Shown here: positions 35,697-45,132 of the stretch, one piece after another | Layout: every line of letters starts with the position of its first letter | Numbering within the stretch: position 1 is the first letter of the stretch | Source: Candidatus Manganitrophaceae bacterium | GTDB lineage: Bacteria; Nitrospirota; Nitrospiria; SBBL01; Manganitrophaceae | Direction of reading: 5' to 3' | DNA: 64,000 bases | NCBI GenBank assembly: GCA_016200325.1 | Contig: JACQEZ010000013.1 | Coordinates: 1 to 64,000, forward strand | Made by a program: the position numbers and the translations under genes | Notes under the pieces: model-generated | The model's input: only the letters and a program-made list of their open reading frames with translations | The model's database searches: none | What the model was told of the DNA's origin: nothing

Positions 35697-36584
35697 TCAA
35701 CCTCTTGGGTGGTTCTTGAGGTGGGTCTCTTTCAACTTCTCCCGCGCCACGTGGGTATAGATCTGCGTGGTGGAGATGTCGGCATGGCCCAGCATCATCT
35801 GCACCGAGCGAAGATCGGCCCCCCCTTCCAGAAGATGGCTCGCAAAGGAATGCCGGAGCATGTGGGGGGTGATCGCGCGCCGAATGCCGGCCTTTCTCGC
35901 ATACGCTCTCAGCTGCATCCAGAAAGCCTGGCGGCTCATCCGCTTCCCTAAACGATTTAGAAAAAGAAAAGGGCTCTCCTTGCCTTTCAGCAGAAGGGAC
36001 CGCGATCCGGCTAAATAGCCGTTGAGCTTCTCCCGCGCACAGCGGCCGATCGGGACGATCCGCTCTTTTGATCCCTTGCCGCGGGTGATCAGGTAACCGG
36101 TTTCCAAATTGATCCCGTCGATCGGAAGCGAGACCAACTCAGAGACGCGGAGGCCGGTGGCATAGAGGAGCTCGATCATCGCATCGTTTCTCAGCCCGAT
36201 GGCGTCGGCCCCCTTGGAGAGGTTGAGGAGGGCGTCGACCTCGGTCGTATGGAGGACCTTGGGGAGACGAAAGGCCTGGCGAGGGGAGTGGATATGCGCC
36301 AGCGGCTCATGGTGGAGCATCCCTTCCATCGTCAAGAAATGAAAAAAAGTCCGGAGGGTGGAGAGGAGCCGTGCCGTCGACGACGCCGAGAGTCCTTGCC
36401 GCTTCAGCTCGGAGAGGAAGAGAAGGCTCTCCTTTCGCTGAACTTGGTCGAGGCGGGAGAAGGAGTGGCGCCGAAGGAAATCGGAGAATTTCTGGAGGTC
36501 GAGCGAATAGGCCGACAAGGTATTGCGGGAGAGCCCTTTTTCGACGGAGAGGAAGTTGAGAAATCGATCAATGAGGTCATCCAT
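35697..36584 (-). CDS. xerD: Tyrosine recombinase XerD-like
   Basis: About 295 residues. The SAM-like N-terminal core-binding domain (LIDRFLNFLSVEKGLSRNT) is followed by the catalytic domain. The catalytic residues are Arg in GLRVSEL, Lys in RGKGSKERI, H-x-x-R in HMLRHSFA, His in LGHADIST and Tyr in TQIYTHV, all present. It resolves chromosome dimers at dif with XerC. ATG 36584 gives the normal length; an upstream in-frame ATG at 36620 is less likely. Confidence 0.9.
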   Translation of the reverse strand: MDDLIDRFLNFLSVEKGLSRNTLSAYSLDLQKFSDFLRRHSFSRLDQVQRKESLLFLSELKRQGLSASSTARLLSTLRTFFHFLTMEGMLHHEPLAHIHSPRQAFRLPKVLHTTEVDALLNLSKGADAIGLRNDAMIELLYATGLRVSELVSLPIDGINLETGYLITRGKGSKERIVPIGRCAREKLNGYLAGSRSLLLKGKESPFLFLNRLGKRMSRQAFWMQLRAYARKAGIRRAITPHMLRHSFASHLLEGGADLRSVQMMLGHADISTTQIYTHVAREKLKETHLKNHPRG

Positions 36585-36809
36585 CTTCGAGATTCTAACC
36601 AAAAACGCCTTTCTTGACAACCCTTACCGATTCTTCTATCATCAGGAGGCCTGCCGGAGGCCGCCAGAGACGGCCCCGTGACGGCGCTTCCGGGGGTGGG
36701 GACCTTTACCAACAGCACCCTGTCTTGAACGAATTTCCCGGTTCATCTCAGCGGATCGCCGGCCCGTCTTAAGTTTTTCTTGCCGATCCGGTCTTTGAGG
36801 AGCGCTCTT

Positions 36810-38768
36810 TTGAAGAGAAGTTTTTTTTTGAGCTTCATATCGATTCTTTTTTTATCCGTCTCGGTCGGATCGGCCGAGAACCCCGCTAAAACGACGCCGG
36901 TCCCTCCCCCCACCGCGCAGACGCCAAATCTGCCCGCGGTTGTACCTCCACCCAGCATCTCCTCGGAAGAGAAATCACTCTTTGAGCAGGCCAATACCGC
37001 CTCCGCTTCGGGCAACACCGAGGCGGCCCTTGGTCTTTTCGATCAATTTATTTTGAAATTCCCCAACAGCCTTCTTCTTCCCGACATCTATCTTGAATTG
37101 GCGAAGATCTATGCCGACCGGGGGGAGATGAAACGGGCGATCGAGACGCTCAAGACGGTCTTGGATCGCTTCCCTACCTATTTTCGCGTCAACGATGCCC
37201 GGCTTCAATTGAGCAATCTCTATCTCACGATGGGGGAGTTGAAGGAGGTGATGGGGCTCTGGTCCGAGCTCCCCGATCAAGAGGCGTCGAAGGTTGAGAT
37301 CTATGAGCGGGTCGCTCAGGCCTATTTGGAACAGAGAGAGTTTGTCGAAGCGCTCCAAGTATTGATGCAGAAGCGGCAGTTGGTGATCGATCCCGATGCG
37401 GGGGGCGCGGTCCGCGAAGAGATTGTCTCGATCGTCAAGGAGAAACTGCCGGAGAGAGAGCTGCAGGCGATCATCAAACAGTTCACCCCCTCTTTTCCGG
37501 CCGACGAAGCGCTCGTCCGTCTGATTGCGCTTTATGACGGCCGCGGCGATTACTACCGTGAGGAGCGGGAGATCAAGCGGTTGCTCTCCACTTTTCCGAA
37601 CCATCCCTTTTCGACCGAAGCAAGACGTCTTTCCACCCAGGTCCGCGAGAAGATCAAGGCGAATCGATATCTCATCGGGGTGGTCCTCCCCCTGTCGGGA
37701 AAATTGGCCCCGTATGGAAACAATGCGCTGAACGGCGCCCAGCTGGCGGTCCAGCAGTTTAAAGAGCTGCTGCCGGGGGCCTCCGTCGGGGTGGTCGTTA
37801 GAGACCTCGACGAAGAGCCGTCCCGCTCGGTCAGCGCGCTGGAGCAGTGGCTGGATGATTTCCGCCCCGTGGCCCTGGTCGGTCCTCTTCTCAGCAAAGA
37901 GGTCGATCGGATGGTGCCGGTCATCGAAAAAACCGATCTTGCGCTCATCACGCCGGGGGCGACCTCTTCTCGGCTCGCCTCCCTCGGAAAATCGGTTTTC
38001 AGAAATGCGATGACCTCCCGTTTCCAGTGCCGTGCGATCGCCGCTCATGCCGTCACCGGAATGAATCTCAAGCGTTTTGCCATCCTTTTTCCGAATGAGA
38101 GTGCTGGGAAAGAATGGGCGAAGTGTTTTTCCGAAGAGGTCGGCCGGTTGGGAGGAGAGATCGTCCATGCCGAGCCGTATTCGTTGAGCGACACCGATTT
38201 CTCCCCGACGATCCGCCGCATGAAGGAGGCCGATCTTAAAAAGAACGGGGTCGCGGAGGTCGTTCAGGAGGGGAGGAAAAAAAAGGAGCTGACCTATTTC
38301 CCCGGTTTCGATGCGATCTTTCTGCCGGGGGATGCCGACAAGGCGGGATTGATGATCCCCCAGCTCGCCTTCCACAATATCCGAGACATTCCCCTTTTAG
38401 GGACGAGCGGGTGGGATACCCCGGAGTTTTTGAAGTTGGTCGGCTCTTACGCCGAAGGAGCCACCTTTGTCGATGGCTTTTTCTTGGAGAGTGTCGACCC
38501 GGCGATTCGTAAATTCGTCGCACAGTACCGAGCAAAATTTCAACAGGAGCCCGATCTCTTCGCAGCCCAGGCCTTCGATGCGACCCATCTGATCTTGGCG
38601 ACGCTGGAGGGGGGCGCGCTGACCCCCCGCGACGTGAAGACGATGCTTGCAAAGACAAAAGACTTCCCCGGTGTTTCGGGATTCATCGCCGAAATACGGG
38701 ATGGAGAGGCGGTCAAGAAACCGTTTTTAATTCAAGTGCAGCGAGGAAAGCTGGTACAGCTGAATTAA
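36810..38768 (+). CDS. LpoA-like penicillin-binding protein activator / periplasmic binding protein
   Basis: About 652 residues. A signal peptide is followed by a Pro-rich linker, a TPR-type helical region (about residues 55-290 in the protein, with repeats such as AALGLFDQFILKFPNS and RAIETLKTVLDRFPT) and a LivJ-type type I periplasmic binding fold (about 295-650, starting IGVVLPLSGKLAPYGN). The TPR plus LivJ order is that of LpoA, which activates the PBP1A transpeptidase, but the N-terminus lacks a clear lipobox Cys. TTG 36810 with GAGGAG upstream is my choice; TTG 36780 is possible. Confidence 0.8.
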   Translation: MKRSFFLSFISILFLSVSVGSAENPAKTTPVPPPTAQTPNLPAVVPPPSISSEEKSLFEQANTASASGNTEAALGLFDQFILKFPNSLLLPDIYLELAKIYADRGEMKRAIETLKTVLDRFPTYFRVNDARLQLSNLYLTMGELKEVMGLWSELPDQEASKVEIYERVAQAYLEQREFVEALQVLMQKRQLVIDPDAGGAVREEIVSIVKEKLPERELQAIIKQFTPSFPADEALVRLIALYDGRGDYYREEREIKRLLSTFPNHPFSTEARRLSTQVREKIKANRYLIGVVLPLSGKLAPYGNNALNGAQLAVQQFKELLPGASVGVVVRDLDEEPSRSVSALEQWLDDFRPVALVGPLLSKEVDRMVPVIEKTDLALITPGATSSRLASLGKSVFRNAMTSRFQCRAIAAHAVTGMNLKRFAILFPNESAGKEWAKCFSEEVGRLGGEIVHAEPYSLSDTDFSPTIRRMKEADLKKNGVAEVVQEGRKKKELTYFPGFDAIFLPGDADKAGLMIPQLAFHNIRDIPLLGTSGWDTPEFLKLVGSYAEGATFVDGFFLESVDPAIRKFVAQYRAKFQQEPDLFAAQAFDATHLILATLEGGALTPRDVKTMLAKTKDFPGVSGFIAEIRDGEAVKKPFLIQVQRGKLVQLN

Positions 38769-38789
38769 CCCTCCTATCTCCGAGGATCT

Positions 38790-40208
38790 ATGTTTAAAAA
38801 AGTGCTGATTGCCAATCGAGGGGAGATCGCCCTTCGGATCATCCGGGCCTGCAAAGAGCTCTCGATCCCAACCGTTGCGATCCACTCGGAGGCCGACGCG
38901 ACCACCCTCTATGTGAAAAAGGCCGATGAGTCGTGCCTGGTCGGCCCCGGTCCGATCGAAGGATATCTCAATATCTACCGCATTATCGATCTCGCCAAGC
39001 AAAAAGGGGTCGATGCGATCCATCCCGGCTATGGATTCTTGGCGGAAAACGCCGAATTCGCTCAAGCCTGCCAAGAGAGCGGCTTGGCCTTTATCGGGCC
39101 GCCGGCTTCCGCGATCCGCGCGATGGGGGACAAGGTCTCCGCGCGACAGAAGATGAAGGAGATCGGCGTTCCGATCGTCCCAGGCCTGATCGAGCCGATT
39201 ACTTCTTTGGCGGATGCCGTCCGATTTGCCGAGGAGATCGGCTATCCGGTGATGCTGAAGGCCTCGGCCGGCGGAGGGGGGCGCGGCCTTCGGATCTGCA
39301 AGGAAGGGGAGGAGCTGAAAAAATTCTTCCCGATCGCACAGGCGGAGGCGAAAGCGGCCTTCGGAAAAGACGCCGTCTATCTGGAGAAATACATCCATGC
39401 CCCCCACCACATCGAATTCCAAATTTTGGCCGATCGACACGGGAATGTGATTCACCTCGGCGAGCGCGATTGCTCCATCCAGCGGCGGCATCAGAAGCTG
39501 ATCGAGATCGCCCCGTCGCTTTTATTGGACGAGCGGCTTCGTCGGGAGATGGGGGAAGCGGCGGTGGCCGCGGCGCGGTCGGTGAATTATACCAGCGCCG
39601 GAACGATCGAATTTTTGGTCGATACCAGAGGCCGCTACTATTTTCTGGAGATGAACACGCGGATTCAGGTGGAGCACACCGTCACCGAGGAGATCACCGG
39701 CGTCGATATCGTGAAGGAGATGATCCGGATTGCGGCGGGGGAGCCGGTCTCCCTTCGGCAGGAAGAGATCTTCTTAAGAGGGCATGCGATCGAATGCCGG
39801 ATCAACGCCGAAGACCCTCAGAAGAATTTTGTCCCGACCCCGGGAAAGATCACCGCCTATTATTCGCCGGGGGGCATCGGCGTCCGAATCGACGGAAATG
39901 TTTATTCGGGATATGTGGTCCCCCCCTACTATGACTCGCTTCTGGCCAAGCTCACCGTCCGGGCCCGCACCTGGGACGGGGCGGTGCAGCGGATGCGCCG
40001 GGCGCTCGATGAGTATGTGATCCGGGGGGTCAAAACGACGATTCCCTTCTACAAACGGATCATGGAGGACCCCGATTTTCGGACCGGCCGGTTCGACACC
40101 ACCTATATCGAATCGCATATCGAAAAGTTAAATATCGAAACCGAGTACAACCGAATGGACAAAGTGGCCGCCATCGCCGCGGTGATCGCCGCCCATTCGA
40201 AGAGATGA
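38790..40208 (+). CDS. pycA: Pyruvate carboxylase subunit A / biotin carboxylase
   Basis: 472 residues with biotin carboxylase domains: N-terminal [18 protein letters not shown]-grasp glycine loop [13 protein letters not shown], and [15 protein letters not shown]. It carboxylates biotin with bicarbonate and ATP. It is followed directly by a carboxyltransferase/biotin carrier gene, which indicates the two-subunit pyruvate carboxylase rather than acetyl-CoA carboxylase. Confidence 0.92.
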   Translation: MFKKVLIANRGEIALRIIRACKELSIPTVAIHSEADATTLYVKKADESCLVGPGPIEGYLNIYRIIDLAKQKGVDAIHPGYGFLAENAEFAQACQESGLAFIGPPASAIRAMGDKVSARQKMKEIGVPIVPGLIEPITSLADAVRFAEEIGYPVMLKASAGGGGRGLRICKEGEELKKFFPIAQAEAKAAFGKDAVYLEKYIHAPHHIEFQILADRHGNVIHLGERDCSIQRRHQKLIEIAPSLLLDERLRREMGEAAVAAARSVNYTSAGTIEFLVDTRGRYYFLEMNTRIQVEHTVTEEITGVDIVKEMIRIAAGEPVSLRQEEIFLRGHAIECRINAEDPQKNFVPTPGKITAYYSPGGIGVRIDGNVYSGYVVPPYYDSLLAKLTVRARTWDGAVQRMRRALDEYVIRGVKTTIPFYKRIMEDPDFRTGRFDTTYIESHIEKLNIETEYNRMDKVAAIAAVIAAHSKR

Positions 40209-40217
40209 AGGAGAGCC

Positions 40218-42089
40218 ATGCCGCCGACTGCGAAACCTAAGCCGATTCGAATTATGGACACCACCTTGCGCGACGGACATCAGTCGCTGATCGCGACCCG
40301 ACTGCGGACCGAAGACATGCTCCCGATTGCGCCGAAAATCGATCAGGTCGGATATGCCTCCGTGGAGATGTGGGGGGGGGCGACGTTTGATGCCGCCATC
40401 CGGTATCTTCGTGAAGATCCGTGGGAGCGGGTTCGCCAGCTGAAAAAGTTGATGCCGCGGACGCCGTTCCAGATGCTTCTTCGCGGCCAGAACCTGGTCG
40501 GATACCGGCATTATGCCGATGACGTCGTCGAGCGATTCGTCGAGCGGGCCATCGCCAACGGCATTAACATCCTTCGGATCTTCGACGCCTTAAATGACCT
40601 CAGAAACTTGAAGGCCGCGGTCAAGGCGACGCTCAAATATGGGGGGAAGGTCGAAGGGACGCTCTGTTATACCCTCAGCCCGGTCCATAACAACGATCTC
40701 TTCGTCGAGATGTCGAAACGGCTGGAAGACATGGGCTCCGATGCGATCTGCATCAAAGACATGGCGGGGCTCCTCTCCCCCTATGCCGCGTATGATCTGA
40801 TCACCAAGATGAAGCGGGCGGTCAGCGTGCCGATCCACCTCCACAGCCACGACACCAGCGCGATGGCCCTCTCGACCTATCTCAAAGCGATGGAGGCGGG
40901 GGTCGATATCATCGATACCGCGATCTCGTCGATGGCCTCCGGGACCTCCCATCCGCCGGTCGAGACGATCGTCAATGTGCTCCGCGGGACGGAATACGAT
41001 CCCGGTTTTGACCTCGTGATTCTGGCGGAGATCGCCGACTACTTCAAAGTGGTTCGAAAGAAATATAAAGAGTTCGAGTCCGATTACACCGGCGTCGATC
41101 CGCATGTCTTGATCTATCAAGTGCCGGGGGGGATGATCTCCAACATGGCGCTGCAGCTCTCCGAGCAGAAGGCGCTCCACCGGATGAACGAGGTGCTGCA
41201 GGAGGTCCCGAAGGTCCGTGAAGATTTCGGTTTTCCCCCGTTGGTCACGCCGACCAGCCAGATCGTCGGAACCCAGGCGACCCTGAATGTCTTGACCGGC
41301 GAGCGCTACAAGGTGATTACCACCGAGACCAAAAACTATCTCAAGGGGCTTTACGGAAAGCCGTCGGGGGTGGTCAACGAGCAGGTCCGGAAGCGGGCGA
41401 TCGGGGAGGAAGAGGTGGTCACCGGCCGGCCGGCCGACCTGATTGAGCCGGAGCTCGACCGCGCCCGAACCGAAATGAAGGGGGTCTCGCAGGAGATTGA
41501 GGACCTGATTACCTATACCCTCTTTCCTAAAGTGGCACTTGACTTTTTTGCAAAGAAGACCGATCTTATGAGTAAGGCCGAGACCCCAAGTAAAGAGAAG
41601 CCCCTCGCCGCCGTGCCAGCCCCCTCCCCTTTACTGGCCCCCAGCGAGTACAACGTCAAGGTGCACGGAGAAACTTTCCATGTGAAGGTCGGAGGAATGG
41701 GACATCCTGCGGAAGGGGGGCGACCGTACTTCATCTACATCGACGGACAGCTGGAAGAGGTGATGGTCGAGTCGCTCTTGGAGGTCGTCCCGAGCGCCGA
41801 GGGGCGGATTGACGCGAAGGCGGGGGGACGCTCGACCCGTCCGAAGGCGGCGCATGAGGGGGATGTGACGACCCCGATGCCGGGGGCGGTCGTCGGGATT
41901 AAGGTGAAGGTCGGCGATCGGGTGAAGGCGGGCCAGACCGTTTTGATCGTAGAAGCGATGAAGATGCAGAGTGAAGTTCATACTCCGATCGCAGGGGAGG
42001 TCAAAGCAATCTATGTCTCCGAGGGAGACCGCGTCAACCCCGATGAGGTGTTGGTCGAAATTCGGGGAGAAGGAGAAATCACGGCGTGA
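40218..42089 (+). CDS. pycB: Pyruvate carboxylase subunit B / oxaloacetate decarboxylase alpha-type
   Basis: 623 residues. The HMGL-like TIM barrel (MDTTLRDGHQSL, metal-binding HSHDTS, catalytic Lys in CIKDMAG) transfers carboxyl groups between biotin and pyruvate. After a conserved carboxylase domain and an Ala/Pro-rich linker, the biotinyl domain carries the biotin Lys in VEAMKMQ. The absence of the membrane beta and gamma subunits of the sodium pump argues for anaplerotic pyruvate carboxylation. It overlaps the next gene by four bases. Confidence 0.92.
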   Translation: MPPTAKPKPIRIMDTTLRDGHQSLIATRLRTEDMLPIAPKIDQVGYASVEMWGGATFDAAIRYLREDPWERVRQLKKLMPRTPFQMLLRGQNLVGYRHYADDVVERFVERAIANGINILRIFDALNDLRNLKAAVKATLKYGGKVEGTLCYTLSPVHNNDLFVEMSKRLEDMGSDAICIKDMAGLLSPYAAYDLITKMKRAVSVPIHLHSHDTSAMALSTYLKAMEAGVDIIDTAISSMASGTSHPPVETIVNVLRGTEYDPGFDLVILAEIADYFKVVRKKYKEFESDYTGVDPHVLIYQVPGGMISNMALQLSEQKALHRMNEVLQEVPKVREDFGFPPLVTPTSQIVGTQATLNVLTGERYKVITTETKNYLKGLYGKPSGVVNEQVRKRAIGEEEVVTGRPADLIEPELDRARTEMKGVSQEIEDLITYTLFPKVALDFFAKKTDLMSKAETPSKEKPLAAVPAPSPLLAPSEYNVKVHGETFHVKVGGMGHPAEGGRPYFIYIDGQLEEVMVESLLEVVPSAEGRIDAKAGGRSTRPKAAHEGDVTTPMPGAVVGIKVKVGDRVKAGQTVLIVEAMKMQSEVHTPIAGEVKAIYVSEGDRVNPDEVLVEIRGEGEITA

Positions 42090-42787
42090 ACCATATCATT
42101 CAGCAGATTTCGATCATGGCGCTGCCGCTTCTCTTTGCCATTACCCTGCATGAGGCGGCGCATGCATGGGTGGCCGATAAGAAAGGGGATGCCACCGCCC
42201 GGATGCTGGGACGGATTACGCTCAATCCCTGGATCCACACCGACCTTTTCGGGACGATCATCATCCCGATGCTTCTTTTTGTGACGACCGGTTTTATCTT
42301 CGGCTATGCCAAGCCGGTGCCGGTCAATGCCCTCAATCTCCGCCGGCCGAAACAAGACATGGCCTGGGTGGCGGTCGCCGGCCCGGGGATGAACCTGCTT
42401 CTCGCCATTGTCAGCGGCATCCTCTATCGGGCGATCCTCCTCCTCTATCCTCAGCTACATACGTTGGCAGGTGGAAATTTCTCCGGCTCGGACGGGTTGA
42501 TCTCTTCGATTTTGGTTCCGCTGCTTTTAATGCTCCGATTTTCGGTCGATATTAATATCTTGTTGATGGTCTTTAATCTGATTCCCATCCCTCCGCTCGA
42601 CGGCGGACGGGTCTTGGTCGGCATCTTGCCGGATCGACAATCGCGACTGATCGGCCGGATGGAGCCTTATGGAATGTTCTTTTTGATGGTTCTGGTTTTC
42701 TTCGATCCGTTCGGAATGATGCGGCGCTTTGTTTGGCCGCTCGTCTCTATCTTTTCAGGATATATCTTCGGCGAGTGGGTCGTTTAA
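42086..42787 (+). CDS. Site-2-protease-type M50 membrane metallopeptidase
   Basis: 233 residues, about six predicted helices. The zinc motif HEAAH sits in the first helix and the third ligand Asp in NLIPIPPLDGGR. It belongs to the YwhC/YwmF-like group; substrate unknown. GTG 42086 overlaps the pycB stop. Whether it shares a function with the carboxylase is unclear. Confidence 0.88.
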   Translation: MNHIIQQISIMALPLLFAITLHEAAHAWVADKKGDATARMLGRITLNPWIHTDLFGTIIIPMLLFVTTGFIFGYAKPVPVNALNLRRPKQDMAWVAVAGPGMNLLLAIVSGILYRAILLLYPQLHTLAGGNFSGSDGLISSILVPLLLMLRFSVDINILLMVFNLIPIPPLDGGRVLVGILPDRQSRLIGRMEPYGMFFLMVLVFFDPFGMMRRFVWPLVSIFSGYIFGEWVV

Positions 42788-42817
42788 AAAAAAGAAGCGG
42801 GCCGAATGGCCCGCTTC
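42786..42817 (-). terminator. Intrinsic terminator for minus-strand genes (possibly bidirectional)
   Basis: Stem GAAGCGGGCC/GGCCCGCTTC with loop GAAT at 42794-42817. On the minus strand it is followed by eight T residues, terminating the 26-residue peptide/PRC-barrel transcript. On the plus strand it follows the M50 stop but lacks a T run. Confidence 0.8.
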
Positions 42818-42869
42818 GCTGCCTTCTTGATTCCCTGTCTCTCCTGCTTTTATAGATCTGCCGCTGAGA

Positions 42870-42950
42870 TTAAAAAACCCGGGTCAGCAATAGCCAGATC
42901 AAAATGAGACTAAAGGGAACTCCTAAAAGCCACGCGACAAAGTATCTCAT
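42870..42950 (-). CDS. 26-residue hydrophobic membrane peptide
   Basis: A short reading frame of 26 codons, MRYFVAWLLGVPF then SLILIWLLLTRVF, giving one membrane helix with a basic end. A strong AAAGGAGAGACA lies just before the ATG. It is 18 bases downstream of the PRC-barrel gene and 52 bases upstream of a terminator on the same strand. Small WLLGVP-type membrane peptides of this kind occur in stress operons of environmental bacteria, as far as I recall; function unknown. Confidence 0.65.
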   Translation of the reverse strand: MRYFVAWLLGVPFSLILIWLLLTRVF

Positions 42951-42968
42951 TGTCTCTCCTTTCGATGA

Positions 42969-44027
42969 TCAAGCGCTTCTTTGGAGCCGGTCCTCTTTCT
43001 GTGTCGGAGGGGAAGGTCTTTTCGAGAAAACCTCCGCCGAGGCCGACTCCGTTTCCTTGCGCCGGAGCGCAAAGAAATTTTCTTTGACGACGGAATCGAG
43101 CAAGACATCCAACATATCCGATTCCTTCGCCTGCTGCACTGCACGATAGGTGATCATCTCGCCTTGTTGCAAGATCACATTGTCCAACGGATCGAGGATG
43201 GTTCGGGCGACCCTGCGGCCGACCGCCTCCTTGATCCGATAATGCAATCTCCGCTCGTGAAGCCAAGCAAAATAGGCCTCTGTCTTGAGCCGGATTCTTT
43301 CCAACTCCTCCGAGAGGGCCCCCTGGAAACGGGAGGCGTTTCTTCGGCCCCGCTCGAATCCCGATTGGCTCCGGATCCGGAGCTGTTCAATCTGCTCCTG
43401 GGCCGATTTTCCCCAGGAGTCCTTTTTCTCCCGAGCCGTGGTGCCCCACAAACCCGATCTCCCCCGGGCCCGCTCGAGAGACTCGGCGCCGGCCTCTTTT
43501 ATATTTTGATAAGTGGCGGCCAGCCCCCCTTTTTGTGTGGAAACGGCTCCGAGTCCTTCTTCCGAGATGACGACGGCATGTCGGCCGATCTGCTTAATAT
43601 GGCCGTAGTCGAGATATTTTTTGCCCTCAGCCGTGTCTTGAAAGAGACCCTGGGTGATATCGACGCCGAGCACCTCGCCGGTCTGCGCGTCGATCTCCAG
43701 ATCATAAACCGTCCCTAAATCGTGTCCTTTCTCGGACATCACCTTTTTGCCGGTCAGATTAAAGCTTTCCTTTAAGAACTGGGGATCGAACGGCTCCGAT
43801 GTTCCGATCGGCCGTCCTCTTTTTAGAACGATCGCATCCGGACCGATGTTTTCGACGTTTTCAAAGGGGATGATCTGCGGCTTTCGGAGAAGCCCCCCTT
43901 CCTTCAGAACCAGGCCGATCACCTTTCGTTGGCTCGGATCGAGGATCAGATTTTTGACTTCACCGATCTTCTCGCCCCGGTCCAAGGAGTAGATCGGCCT
44001 TCCAATCAGCGCTCTTCCAGAAATCAT
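42969..44027 (-). CDS. PRC-barrel domain protein
   Basis: 352 residues. Two consecutive PRC-barrel domains at about residues 1-80 (GRALIGRPIYSLDRGEKIGEV) and 90-175 (GKKVMSEKGHDLGTVYDLEID). A charged helical linker rich in Arg/Glu/Gln follows, then a C-terminal helical part containing an AVGRRVARTILDPLDNVI segment. PRC barrels bind RNA or proteins in ribosome maturation and photosystem assembly; this double version is often annotated as stress related. GAGGAGG precedes the ATG, which overlaps the upstream gene stop (ATGA). Confidence 0.8.
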   Translation of the reverse strand: MISGRALIGRPIYSLDRGEKIGEVKNLILDPSQRKVIGLVLKEGGLLRKPQIIPFENVENIGPDAIVLKRGRPIGTSEPFDPQFLKESFNLTGKKVMSEKGHDLGTVYDLEIDAQTGEVLGVDITQGLFQDTAEGKKYLDYGHIKQIGRHAVVISEEGLGAVSTQKGGLAATYQNIKEAGAESLERARGRSGLWGTTAREKKDSWGKSAQEQIEQLRIRSQSGFERGRRNASRFQGALSEELERIRLKTEAYFAWLHERRLHYRIKEAVGRRVARTILDPLDNVILQQGEMITYRAVQQAKESDMLDVLLDSVVKENFFALRRKETESASAEVFSKRPSPPTQKEDRLQRSA

Positions 44028-44401
44028 GAAAACCTCCTCTGCCGTGTGTAAGGAACGGCTCTAAAATAACCTCTCTCCCGCGTCAATGCCCGGATCAGAA
44101 GGGGAGAGAGCAGGATTAAGAGGAGGATCAGAAGGGTCACTCCGGTCGCAAAGGGGGTCAGGGAGAGAAGAAGTCCAGCGCCGGACCGATTAAACCATCC
44201 GTGGATTTGGCTTTTTGGAGGCGGTGTCGGTGCACTGTTCGATTCCGGATTGGACGGATCGCCATTGCGCTCTATGGAAGGGGTTGCGTTCGGCGCCGTC
44301 TGGGCGGCCACCTCTCCCCAGGCGACCGTTGTCCCAAGCCATACCAAAAGGAGCAAGGCCGGGATGAAAGCCCGCGGTTCATCTAAAAACCATCTCTTCA
44401 T
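44024..44401 (-). CDS. Exported/membrane protein of unknown function
   Basis: 125 residues. An N-terminal hydrophobic signal-type segment (about residues 12-30) is followed by a Pro/Asn/Ser-rich spacer and one strong transmembrane helix (about 82-108, LTPFATGVTLLILLLILLSP). The likely topology places a short C-terminal basic tail in the cytoplasm. It is translationally coupled to the PRC-barrel gene, so the pair probably work together at the membrane. Confidence 0.6.
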   Translation of the reverse strand: MKRWFLDEPRAFIPALLLLVWLGTTVAWGEVAAQTAPNATPSIERNGDPSNPESNSAPTPPPKSQIHGWFNRSGAGLLLSLTPFATGVTLLILLLILLSPLLIRALTRERGYFRAVPYTRQRRFS

Positions 44402-44741
44402 ACGATCTCTCCAAACCTCTATTGGCCCCTTCAGCGTCTTTTAGCCGACCCCACGGAGGAGGACCCTCGGGAGTCTCTAAGCATCGGATCGACCATCGGA
44501 CGTTCTGAGGTGCCGTTTTGCGACGCGTTCATTACCATCTATGACTATCGTAGCAAATCAGGGGAAAGGCAAACAAGGGGATCGGCTCAGGGCCCTCTCG
44601 ATGTCATACAAAGAGGGGTGTCGGGCAAGAGACAGGGAGGGGTTCAATAGGATCTTGTTCGAACGATCTTGTTCGAAAAAGTTAAAGAAAAAGGTGAGGA
44701 TGGAGGGTTTATCGCCTTCGGGCAGGTATCGCCGTCCGGCG
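44402..44741. other. Intergenic region with short direct repeat
   Basis: 340 bases between two minus-strand genes without a convincing reading frame. It holds a 13-bp direct repeat (44651-44677). The part nearest 44402 probably carries the promoter of the membrane/PRC operon, but I could not pick a clear -35/-10 pair. Confidence 0.4.
44651..44677. repeat. 13-bp direct repeat containing TTCGAA palindromes
   Basis: GATCTTGTTCGAA occurs at 44651-44663 and again at 44665-44677, one base apart. Each copy ends in the palindrome TTCGAA. Confidence 0.85.
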
Positions 44742-44942
44742 TTAGTCGGCTTCGGGCTCGCTGCCCCCTTGGCGATGGACGACCTTGTCCTCATCGAACA
44801 TCTCGCGGAGGTCTTCTTCGAGTTCCTCGCTGTCGTTTCGAATTAATCGAAGGGGGATGTGGGTTGCTTCTTTTTTCTCTTCGGGTTTCTTTACTTCAGG
44901 CTTCTTATCTGATTTCTCTTCTTTCTCTTTCTCATCGCTCAT
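44742..44942 (-). CDS. Small, highly charged protein
   Basis: 66 residues. The first 28 are Lys/Glu/Asp-rich and low complexity; the second half (THIPLRLIRNDSEELEEDLREMF) could form a beta-strand and helix. AAGGAGGTTGTC before the ATG strongly supports translation. Function unknown. Confidence 0.6.
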   Translation of the reverse strand: MSDEKEKEEKSDKKPEVKKPEEKKEATHIPLRLIRNDSEELEEDLREMFDEDKVVHRQGGSEPEAD

Positions 44943-45067
44943 GACAACCTCCTCAAAGGCTTGTATTCAACTTATTATACATCGATTCGGACCCTCTTGG
45001 CATCAAGAATGTGAGGGAAAAAAGAAAGGTAAGCAAAGCCGGATGAAGGGGTGACGTTCAGGCGCTT

Positions 45068-45132
45068 AAAAAAGAAACCCGGAAGCAGATCTTGCGATCT
45101 TAATGCGGCTACAGCTTCCGCGCTTCCGGGTT
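45068..45132 (-). terminator. Intrinsic terminator of the candidate ncRNA
   Basis: On the minus strand an 11-bp stem (AACCCGGAAGC / GCTTCCGGGTT) encloses internal hairpins, including AGATC-GCAA-GATCT, and is followed by a run of T with one C. Confidence 0.75.

Noticed and set aside
35697-36584. Mobile element or integron because of XerD
   Set aside because: No attachment-site array, transposase or cargo; sequence fits the housekeeping recombinase.
36975-38375. 466-codon frame antisense to the LpoA-like gene
   Set aside because: Shadow frame; composition follows the sense gene and no domain is visible.
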